Below, piece by piece: positions 55,110 to 64,000 of a stretch of DNA of 64,000 bases; within the stretch, counting starts at the first letter, position 1; each line of letters opens with the position of its first letter. The notes beneath the pieces are model-generated. The model did no database searches. It was not told where the DNA came from and worked only from the letters and a program-made list of their open reading frames with translations. Both the position numbers and the translations under genes were made by a program. Source of the stretch: Aurifilum marmelostoma (taxonomy: Eukaryota; Ascomycota; Sordariomycetes; Diaporthales; Cryphonectriaceae); the NCBI GenBank assembly GCA_027559495.1, contig JAMXSV010000016.1, positions 930,001 to 994,000 on the forward strand. Direction: 5' to 3'.

Positions 55110-56905
55110 ACCGTGGCGAGTACTTGCTGACCATGTAATTCCAAGAGGGAACCGAGCACACACTCACTCATCAGTCAGGCTCTCGGGTGCTTGGTTCAAG
55201 GGCCTATGGTCACGAGAATAACCAATCGATACGGATCAGTAAACCAGATTCAGACAAAACTTAAGGTTAATACATTCAACCAAGCTTGTCCGGGATAAGC
55301 TATGGGGAAGTGTGTGGTGGTCCTCGAGCTGCCCATCCCCTTTTCCCCCTGGAATAAGCCACACGTGGGGCTTGAGGCTGAACCGCTTTCGGGTCCCAAG
55401 TTCGAAACGACTAATTACTATACAAAATACTTGCTTCCCCTGTCGTGTAAGTCATCTGGAGCAAGGGCTACTATCCTCAATGAGGAGAAAGGAAGAGAGT
55501 CAAGACGGGCGCATACAAGATTTCTCATATCGGTGGCTGTCTGTCTTCAATGCCTACAGCCTCCGGCAATTCCGCAAGCGCTCACTCAACATGGCAAAAG
55601 TCAAAACCAGTCCCACTCGGTTTCCTACCTCGTATCCTTCGCCTCGCTTGGTATCATCTACTTCAGAAAGTAACCACTAACCCGTCTTACACTCCAAAAA
55701 CGAGAGGAAGAAATGTTGCAGATGAACCGGGATGCACTTATCTGTTCCGACCTGGGTCGCTTTCTCGCTAACTCTTGCACTATTATTATGTCTGTCACCG
55801 AGAACTCTCTCTGGTCTGGAGCGGAGAGGGAGGAAGTAAAAGTCCACACCACCAGCCGCGGGGTCCTTGTTTCTGTGTGTATATGTCAAGTTGCTAAGCA
55901 AGGAGGATGCAGAGCTATCGTATAATTAGCGAGAGGTTAGTGACGCTGTCCGGGGCCCGGAGAATTGGTTTCTCGCTCTCTCTCCCTTTCCCCATCCGCA
56001 CAGCTTTGGGGCACATGTGGCAACAAACCTTGGCCCAGCCTGGCCGGTCTGTCCTGCCTTAGTAGCCACACGAGCGAAGGAGGAAGACCCAACACCAACG
56101 ACTCATTAATTACCGAGGCGCTCAGGACACACACCGCATTGTTGGGGCGCTTCTCCCTCTCGGTAGTAATTCGACAGAGACGGATGGATGACGTACATAG
56201 AACTCCTTCTTTCCTGGCCACTTATGTATCTGTTTTCTAGAAAAAGAAAAATACGTTCGTGCATCGATGGCGTTGGCCACCAATGCACGTTACCACAAGC
56301 GGCCCTCACAACCCCTCGTAACTGGGCGGGTCAGATACAAGTACCACCCCCCTCGGATGAGAGATTTCGGATCCGGAGCCCTATTGCGGACAGATATTGG
56401 ATATCGTGCACCACGAGAACAGGTAGAAATATGTTCTCTTGCATCTCGTTGTGCTGCTCTGGCAACGTGCCGTCGTGCTTACGCGTTCGGTTATCCATTC
56501 TCTTCGGGTCATTCGATTTTTTCTTTTTTTCTTTTTTTCCTTTCCTCTTTCCACTCTTCTCTTGTTTTCCTCCTGAAGATGCAGCAAGGATTGTTCCCTG
56601 TAACACTACCACTACTTCGTGTGCACGTGGTACACAGACATCGGGTTCAATGGCGCGTACGGAACGTGATGCGTGGGTGTGGGAGAGAAGTGGGTGGGTG
56701 TGACCGAAACAACACTTTCACAAAGTAATAATGCATGGAGTTTATCCCAAGACGTACAAGAAGGTCGTGACAACACACCACACCTATTCCGGGGGGGGGG
56801 GGGGACTTGAAAGAGAAAAATCCTGTTCAAGCCACCGTCCATCGCGCCGCCTGCCAAGCCACACAGAGCGGCCCAGCGTTGACCAACACCTGCTTGGTCT
56901 TGTTC

Positions 56906-56920
56906 TTTAAAAAAAAAAAA
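56906..56920. repeat. TTT-A12 homopolymer junction
   Basis: TTT followed by about twelve A and then TCCC, similar to the TTT-A14-TCC block at 1125-1141. Confidence 0.8.
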
Positions 56921-57635
56921 TCCCGCCTTCTTACGCGCGCAACGTCAGATATTGGGGGCGACTAGAATCGGTGGCTGACACCATGCACAAATTTTTTAAT
57001 TAATTTTTTTATTTTATGAACGGGCACAAAAGCAACCCGAAGAGAAAAAAGGTTATTATGCATAATGTGTGGCCGGGGGGTGCAAATCAATCCTTGGTCT
57101 AGTCCATTAAGAACTGAGCGGGCCGAACTTCCTATGGATCTCACTACCCTTACCAGTGTTTGCCGTCGGTTCAAGTTACTCTAGACGAAGATAAAATTGG
57201 CAAACACATCAGGCATAAGCTCGAGAGGAGAATGTCGTGCTCGGGAAGCTCGGAAGGGGTCTAGCTAGCAAATAGTGGGCCGTGTAAGAGAGGGGAAGGA
57301 AAAAGAAAGAAAGAGAAAAAAAAAACAAAGATGTGGCCTGTCAGCTTGTTCGAGAAGAACGGGGGGCAGGGGGGAGGGGGGGGCCTGTAAAGCAACCAAT
57401 ACAAAAGAGGCTGGGTGCAGCAAATATTATGTACGTGTGTGCCATGTTTGGTGTGGTGACACTACATAGTCCCGTAGGCTATGGAGTTATAGTCTGCAGC
57501 AGACACAGCTGCCAAGACGAGATGGGCCAGGGCCTGCTGATACGAGGAATACGAAAAGAGGGGAGAGGGGACAGCATGGTATGCATACATGCATGCATGC
57601 AAGCATGATGATGTTGTTGCTGAAGTTGGTGGAAA

Positions 57636-57733
57636 GGGGGGGGGGGGGGGATAGAGGATAGAGACTGAGGAGGGGGAGGAGGAGGAGGAGGAGGAGGAGG
57701 AGGAGGAGGAGGAGGAGGAGGAGGAGGAGGAGG
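57636..57733. repeat. G15 run and long (GGA)n array
   Basis: A run of about 15 G (57636-57650), a 25-bp gap, then about 19 GGA units (57676-57733). It is the longest purine-only array in the window. On one strand it is a potential G-quadruplex or triplex former. Confidence 0.9.
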
Positions 57734-58710
57734 ATCAATAATTTTCACAACCTTATTGTCAGGCCTGCATGAGTTTAAACTGCGTACGGCTTGGTCGGTG
57801 TAGGGCTACCCAGATATGAACCCCCCTCCTACTACCTATCCCCGCCCAAGCCATTATTACCCTCCTGGTAAAGGAGCGAAACGACATGAATAGTTTCCCA
57901 CGGCTCTGTCCCAAATGTGTAAGCCCAGCCCTACACAGATTATTTGACATAATGTGTTGGTGGTCTTGCAGGCTGATTGTGCCACATCGACGCACCTGGC
58001 GCCACACATCCTGCTCACGATCAAGCCGGAAGTAATAGCCTGTTTCAGCATGAAGACGGTACCGTGGTTGAGGGCAATCAATCAGTGTCAATATATGTCC
58101 ATTGTGCATTCACGTTGCGTCCGGCAAGTCGAAATATGACGCGGTTGGTTGTCTTCGTGTGTGTGTTATACATGTGTGTTATAGCCCAGCATTATTATAT
58201 TTGCTTAAAGAAGAAAGGAAAGAAGCAGACCAAGTCATGGAATCAATATTTATGACCAATGTTCAATAATTATGCTCGCGTACCGTAAGTCATCCCATCA
58301 CCATCTCCTGTCCTAGAGTAATACGCCAATGCAGGTACCACCTGCACATCGCATTCTTCCAAGCCTCACCCGAGATGGGGGGCGCGTTTTCCCTGATGGC
58401 GTCTGTGTTATGCTCTTGATCAACCCGTAAGCATCCCTTCCGCGGGTAATTCGGAATACGCCTCCTTCACCCTCCCCGTCCTCTGCCCCCCCCCCCTTGA
58501 TTTTTCCCCTTCCAAAGAAACTCCCCTCCCACCCCAGCCCCCTCCCTGCTCCAACCAGACATTATCTTGTCCTCGTATATGTGCGGAGAGTGCCAGATGG
58601 ACACAGGCAGCGTCTCCACCAACACGGCCTCCCACCCATGTTTGTTGCTGCTGGGAGGAAACAAAAAAAGAAACAAGACAGAGAGAAAGAAAGAACAAAA
58701 AAAAGGAATC

Positions 58711-59345
58711 CTATGCCTCTGTCACGGCACTAGCAGGCGTCGGGTTGTTGTCGACCAGGATGCCAACACCAGCAGCCTCCGTACCGAGCTGAACCTTGGG
58801 GCCCTTGGTCAGAGCCGCCTCGGCGTACTGCAACGCCCGGTCGAAGCCTGCCGCCTGGCGTTTGGCCAGACCACCCTCCTCTTCTTGTCTCTTCTCGGCG
58901 GCCTCTTCCTCCTCTGTCCGGGGGTCCAGCTCCTTCATGCCGCCTCCCGGGAGAGCTCGGGACGCCTGTTCAGATGAGGGGGTCCTTGATCAGCATTTTC
59001 AAGTTCTCGTCAGAAACTGTGGTTCCGTTCAAAGAAGAAGTGGAGGGTGAGGGACGGGGGCTGGCCAGAACTCACTGGTTCGTTGAGAGTGGACGACGAC
59101 TGCGCGAGGTCCCTGGCCTCCTCTGTAGAGGCGATGGCCTCACCTCCGGCGACGGCAGCGTTGTTTGCAGCAGCGGCGCCCTGCAGCGTGTTGACGACGC
59201 CCTCTGCGCCCTCCTGGCCTGCGAAAGAGATCTCACCATCACCCACTACCAGGGCGGGTGAATAAGCGCCGAGGTTGATGTTGAGAGGGGCACTCATGGC
59301 CGCAGAGGCCATCAGGGCGATGATGGTGGTGTATCTGACGAGCAT
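58711..59345 (-). CDS. Small secreted protein with two Lys-Arg sites, unknown function
   Basis: I do not recognise a named family. Exons 59345-59076 and 58965-58711 give 174 aa. Signal peptide MLVRYTTIIALMASAAMSA, then PLNINLGAYSPALVVGDGEI, a conserved-looking start to the mature protein. An Ala/Gly/Glu-rich middle follows (GAAAANNAAVAGGEAIA). Exon 2 has an acidic stretch (TEEEEAAEKRQEEEGG) and the end GVGILVDNNPTPASAVTEA. Two KR dipeptides, each followed by Gln (115-116 and 125-126), could be cut by Kex2, releasing a short acidic piece and a C-terminal part of about 48 residues. No Cys is present, unlike typical effectors. The intron acceptor was chosen because it alone keeps frame with the downstream stretch. 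The last 30 bases of the intron include a stop in other frames. Confidence 0.65.
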
Positions 59346-60787
59346 CTTGAAGAGAGTGTCGGGGTGGTTGTTTGTTGGGAGAAAAAGAAAGAACAGGTGA
59401 GGGTATCAATGGAAGCAGGGGAAATCGTAACCGGACGTAGTTCCACAACAGTAGCTCGGGGAGAACGAAGTAGACTTGAGGGAAGTATTGGCGAATAGGA
59501 CAGGGTATTAGTAGAAGTGCGAGGTCAAAAAAAGTTGTTGACAAACTGATTATTGTTTTGGAAGAGAAGAGTGAGTGATACCAGATCGCATCGACGAAAG
59601 AGACAGATTGACCAAAAACAAGGAGAGCACGGCTCATGATCTTCCAAGAAACTTCAGTCTTGACTTTGAGAGGTGGGATGACAGTGCTCTTTATTAAGTG
59701 ATTGGTATGCTTGTCTGGTTGGCATAGGGCTGGGTCCCGAGGTCCCTGGACTGCTCATGTGCTCTCCGTGATACTCGACAACACGGCAAAACGGCTAGTC
59801 AAGGCTCCGGCAAGGCCAAGTAACCAGTGTGTATGAGCTACGAACATCGTGCAGTGCTTGGCTTCTATTTCTGAGTATCCTTTGCCTCTTGGCAATGATC
59901 GACCTTTTCCGAAGGTGACTTCAGACGTGACAGTTTCCTACCTCTTGGGATAGTATGGATCACGTTGAAACACCTGGAAGCCGCACACAGACAGATGGGC
60001 GAGAACAGCATGATTACGCAAGCCAGAAAAAGGTATTAGATGATCGGGAAACTCACCTAATGAGGCCCGGCAGCATCTGTGCTCAAGGTTTTGTTTTGCC
60101 GTCGTTGGTCCATTCCCTCCCTCTTGGCGTTTGGGACCTTTGACGGCTTGGGAGTCGCCAAGTTGGGCTTCTGACACTTCAGAATAGTCTTGGTAGTCTC
60201 ATGTTTTAGGGTGATTTATCCTCGCAAGTGGGGCCCTTCAACCTGCAGTGCAGTGTGCATTTGTTTTGTGATAGATGCGACGCTGCCAAGAGGGGACTGT
60301 GCGGCTTTCTCAAACAGGCCCTGGCGACGAGCTTTACAACAGCTCTATCGTTATTATGTGGTCGAAGGGGCCGCCAAGCTAATTATCTTGATAGTCGATA
60401 CTGTACTGTCTCTTTGACGGGAGACGACGACTAATTAGTATGATGAGTGGATTCCAAGGTTGGTACGATTGAATACGCACTGGCGTCGGGTGGATGGACA
60501 ATTGACCACGACCAGTGCTGCCCTTATCACACGAAGACATGGGCTTAGAATATATTACGTTAAACATTGACGCCAGATAATGACTGTACTGTAGTGGAAT
60601 TGTGCATAGTGAGTGTGGGATTCCGATAACAAGGCCAAGTGAAATGTGGTTCTGCCAGACGGACAACAAACTTTGTACCTGTAACATGTCGGCTTGGGAA
60701 GCAGGTACAGAGCCGTGACTCTTGAATGGCTAGAATAATCATCCTTCTCTTGTCAACGCAGCACGGCTCTCTCTGAGCACGGCACAC
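59346..60787. other. Spacer between the thiolase-like gene and the small secreted protein gene
   Basis: A 1.4-kb region, probably the promoter of the small secreted protein and the 3' UTR of the thiolase-like gene. No gene is seen. Confidence 0.5.
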
Positions 60788-62986
60788 TTAGAGTCCCGAC
60801 TTTGGCCCCAGGAAAAAGACGTTCTTCTCCGGCTCGCCCTTGCTTGTTCGTCTGATCGACACATAGCCCTTCTTGCCAACCTGCTCTTCGAGCGCAGATG
60901 AGACTTGCTGCAACGTCCGCTGGTCCCCATGGTTAGCAACGAAGCGGCACCCATTGGCTTCCAGTCGCCCAATGATGAAAGCTGTTTCTGGCTCCCCATC
61001 GCGGCCGAACTCAACAGTGTACGTCTGTCATCCAGGTCAGCCCACAATTTTGTTTTCTTTATCTTCAAGACAAGGTTGGCGGTTCAGGCAGACCTCAATG
61101 ATTGCTTCTCCTTCTGCAAATGTCTGGACTGCCGGAGCCGGCTCGCCGTCAACAATCGCGTCAGAGCTAGTACGGCTGTCTGGATAAGACGAGCCATGCG
61201 CTCTCTGTAGTGAAGATAGACATATAGCATGTTGGTATGAGAGGACGCCGCCGTTGGCAAGCACCAAACCATTCCGAACCTTGCCGTCTCTGATCTGGCG
61301 GCACATCTCGGTGATGGCCTGAACATGTTATATCTCAGCAACGACTCTGACTATGAACCACATATGGTGGTAAAGAGGAACAGAGACAACAATACGTACG
61401 TGCATCGAGTAGTTATTACCTGCACCTCCAAAGGATGTCAAACCGCCGAGTAGAGTCAAGGGCTTGTTGGGGTTCAGGACCGGCAGCCCGAGATGATGAC
61501 ACGCCAGCTTGGGGACAATGGGAAAGCACCTGTAGAGAGGACAAGCCATAAGGTACTGGTCAATATGCTTCCTTTTGGAAAAGGAAAGAAAAAGAAAAAG
61601 AAAAAAGTTGAAGCAATGAGACATACGAGTACAGGTCAAGGGCGTCAATGTCATCGATCTCAAGCCCAGACGATGCCAAACAGCCGTCCAATGCCAGGGA
61701 TATCGCTTCGCTGTGGAAGAAATTGGGACGCTCCCAGACTTTTCGATTTGTCAGTCCAACACATCGCGAATGACTTGTTCGGCGAACCTACACTGCTCTC
61801 TCTCCTTGCTCCCAGCCCCTCCCAGCGGGTACACCCATTTCTCCTGGGGGACGCCAAGCTGCCTCGCATTCTCGACAGATGTCAGTATGCAAGCAGCAGC
61901 CAGGTTGACAGTGTTGAAAGCGTTCATGAGGAGTGGATCTGGAGTCACGAAACAGATCAGCCAGGAAGAGAGACACAAATCCGACTAAGAGAGAGCGCGA
62001 GTTGTTTTTCCGCCCTCGTATCTGTAGTCTGCTTACAAGGTGAACAGATCATCCTGTTCCGGCGTGACACGGTCCCTATCTCTTCCTTGCTGGTGGGAGG
62101 TTTTCCATAGTTCCAGGAGTAAGGATTCCCCGCGGCAACCTTGGCGAAATCTGCGTATAAGCCAGCCGACTCGTCGTGGTTCTCATGAGGTGTCTGTCCT
62201 CGGGACGCCCGGAATGCATTCTCGTAGAGAGGGTATACGTGTATGGGGGCACCAATGCCATGAATACCACCAATATTGTCTGAATTTCACAGTGTGAGGT
62301 GACGATAGCTCTTGTCTGGGTGTGGTTGGTGGGAATATAGTCATGCAAATGGAGAACACACACCTTCGCCGAGGCCCATGGTCGACGGCGAGAACACGTT
62401 CTGGACCGGTGTGTCGGCCTTAGTCCAGCCTGGAGGCTCTGCAATACCTGATCTTGCACATGCAGTCACTAATCACAAAGGGACAAGCAGATATCAGCGG
62501 CTGAAACTTACAATAGCCAGCAGTTGCGTGGTCGCAGACCCGACGCCGACGACGGTGCAACCAGAGGAGTATGTGTGTGTGTGTGTGTGTGTATAGTTAT
62601 ATGTAGGGCCACTCACATGAAGCCAGAGCTTCACCTCCTGTTACTACGGCCACCGTCGCCTCCCCTCTAGCGATGCGCACGGCGGCCTCGTCCACCAGCT
62701 CTGCAGGCTGGTTCCCACCATGGGTTTCGGTATAGCGCGTCCACTTTGGCCTCTGCTTGAGGCCTAGCCTCTCGGATAGAAGCCCGGGGAGATCTGCATA
62801 AGGCCATGTCCAAGTCCTCACAATGTCGATGGCGTCTATCTGGGATCTGAGCTGGTCCTGTGGGATGCATGTATCATCTATTGCTGATGTGATGGCCTCC
62901 ATCATGAGAGCTGCGGGCTCTTTGTGCTGGTCTGTCTTGTTCTTGACATCAGCCACGCCAATGATCACAGGCGTGGAGGCTGCCAT
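60788..62986 (-). CDS. Thiolase-like protein (acetyl-CoA acetyltransferase family)
   Basis: Member of the thiolase superfamily with an added C-terminal beta-rich domain; the substrate is unknown. Eight exons: 62986-62617, 62468-62364, 62279-62037, 61938-61792, 61738-61627, 61529-61400, 61318-61094 and 61024-60788. All phases agree and give 522 aa. Visible blocks are STPVIIGVADVKNK, TGGEALASLTACARSG, GIHGIGAPIHVYPLYENAF, HENHDESAGLYADFAKVAAG, PLLMNAFNTVNLAAACILT, WERPNFF, CFPIVPKLACHHLGLP, TLLGGLTSFGGAGNNYSMH and LANGGVLSYQHAICLSS. These match fungal and bacterial 'acetyl-CoA acetyltransferase' proteins of the SCP2-thiolase type. The C-terminal domain has TYTVEFGRDGEPETAFIIGRL. The protein ends in SGL, which is not a good peroxisomal PTS1 signal. 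Intron 1 contains a (TG)n tract; intron 7 starts with a less usual GTCTGC. Confidence 0.85.
62575..62594. repeat. (TG)n tract in an intron
   Basis: About nine TG units inside intron 1 of the thiolase-like gene. Confidence 0.8.
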
Positions 62987-64000
62987 CTTGGCTGTGGTGG
63001 TAATCGTGAGGTAACTCCACGAAATCAATATTAGATGAAAAATTTCCAAAGGTGCTCTAGGCTGCGTGTGGTATTGATTGAAGGTGTCAACAATATGAAG
63101 ATGTGAAGGTTATACTCTGCTGGGGGCATCATATTACCGAGGCAGTAGACAGTAGCACCCACCAGTGGCACTTCCAGCAGGGTCCTTGATGACTCAGCCA
63201 CCCCGCCTGGGGCCTTTTACTGCTTGATCCAGCACCCTTCCCCTCCACCACCCTCCATAATGCACCTACCTAGGGCACCTACCTGGTCACTAAACAGTCT
63301 CGACGACATTGAATCTGATTCTCTTTATGCATCATGTCGCGCCCTTGGTCATTCATGGATCACAGAGCTACCTTGACAACTTTTTTTTCTAAAAATAAAA
63401 CAGACCAAAAGCAATTTCATATTCAAAATCAGCATGCATTACCGACTCCAGCCCAAGAACAAAAATAAGCCATGATTTACCGCCCGACCCTCGGCACAAT
63501 TGTGACTGATTGTTGCCAGTTTGCCGAAAGCAAGACACAGTTAGCTTGAACCTTGCTTGCTTCTCTGCATAAATACTGTGGACTGATCAATTCTTGCTCC
63601 TCTGTCATAAGTCTTGCATACTTGTCCAGTTTAGTTTTGCCCTGATCTGCAGAAGGCGCTGTTCCCACTAGGAATCAGTCAAGCAATTACATTTATTCAC
63701 TTGGCAGGTGAGCGCAACAACCATAATCAGGCATAGCACACACATAGTACCTAAAAGAGTAGGAACCCAGTGCAAGTATCTTTCTGCTGCCGTTGGTTCT
63801 TCATTTCTTCTTCAAGTTGGATGAGAAGACGTGGCCTGCATTGGGTGGTCCAATCACTGCCTTGGTGCAAACTGCGACATGAGTGTCTTGAATTCTTGTG
63901 TCGCTCACTCCTCATCCATACCTCACCAGAGACAGTCATAAATGAGGCTAGGGAAAATAATTGTTTACCTCAATAGATGGATTATAATTACTGAAGAAAT
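62987..64000. other. Right-edge region, no firm gene
   Basis: Upstream of the thiolase-like gene. Two short minus-strand open frames (63939-63751 and 63668-63477) look mildly protein-like (MTEEQELISPQYLCREASK), but I recognise no domain. The second is preceded by an acceptor-like CTAG. They could be exons of a gene that runs off the window or chance frames. Confidence 0.4.

Larger units (their letters stand above)
53939..58710. other. Largest gene-free region, about 4.8 kb
   Basis: No convincing gene on either strand. It is rich in simple sequence: (CA)n at about 54593, (GA)n-(GT)n at 55061-55109, CT-rich runs at about 56516-56570, G14 at 56791-56804, TTT-A12 at about 56906-56920, an AT-rich patch at 56985-57015, G15 plus (GGA)n at 57636-57733 and a C-run near 58488. 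The start is the laccase promoter. Confidence 0.5.

Noticed and set aside
1..64000. Transposons, CRISPR arrays, rRNA genes, bacterial-type operons
   Set aside because: No transposase or reverse-transcriptase motifs, long terminal repeats, spaced direct repeats or rRNA sequence were seen. Gene structure is eukaryotic throughout.

Overview
This window is nuclear DNA from a filamentous ascomycete (Pezizomycotina). A Sordariomycete-like fungus is my best guess, but that is inference. The evidence is: most genes carry short introns (about 45-150 nt) with GT..AG ends and CTGAC/CTAAC-type branch sites; the gene set is eukaryotic and fungal (Dfg5/Dcw1 mannosidase, Mnn2-type mannosyltransferase, a RID/Masc1-type DNA methyltransferase, an ascomycete laccase ending in DSGI); and the long spacers are rich in microsatellites. 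I find 18 protein genes and two tRNA genes. I see no rRNA, CRISPR array, transposon or plasmid-like feature.

Layout. 1-5.2 kb: a TBC-domain Rab GAP (Gyp5/EVI5 type, minus). 9.1-10.9 kb: a Gln/Pro-rich Snf11/SS18-like chromatin protein (minus). 13.3-14.5 kb: a secreted CE16-type SGNH esterase (minus). 16.1-17.4 kb: histidinol-phosphate aminotransferase (plus), with a perfect Gcn4/CPC1 site upstream. 17.9-19.6 kb: a GPI-anchored GH76 Dfg5/Dcw1 protein (minus). 21.6-25.1 kb: two divergently transcribed paralogous small GPI-anchored wall proteins. 25.2-26.2 kb: Rev7/MAD2B (minus). 27.4-30.7 kb: the importin Kap114 (plus). 31.4-32.7 kb: a PI31-type proteasome regulator (minus). 34.0-36.6 kb: Vps9 Rab5 GEF with a CUE domain (plus). 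37.1-37.35 kb: two identical tRNA-Thr(CGT) genes in tandem (minus). 38.8-41.1 kb: RID-type cytosine methyltransferase (plus). 44.2-45.4 kb: a membrane-anchored CE3-like SGNH hydrolase (plus). 46.4-48.1 kb: Mnn2-type GT71 (minus). 49.5-51.1 kb: a Mn-type CDF metal transporter (plus). 51.7-53.9 kb: a laccase (minus). 58.7-59.3 kb: a small secreted protein with two Lys-Arg sites (minus). 60.8-63.0 kb: a thiolase-like protein (minus).

How the genes relate. They are independent transcription units, not an operon or an evident metabolite cluster. One theme recurs: at least eight of the 18 proteins act in the secretory pathway or at the cell surface (CE16 esterase, Dfg5, two GPI proteins, CE3-like hydrolase, Mnn2, laccase, small secreted protein). 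Two more are Rab regulators of membrane traffic (Gyp5 and Vps9 types).

The most notable items are the RID-type methyltransferase with its diagnostic EQT motif VI, the divergent GPI-protein pair sharing an intron position, the tandem tRNA-Thr pair, two introns that are multiples of three and open to translation, and recurring T(n)A(n) homopolymer junctions. Exon coordinates were derived by hand from splice signals and reading frame. Single-base errors are possible.
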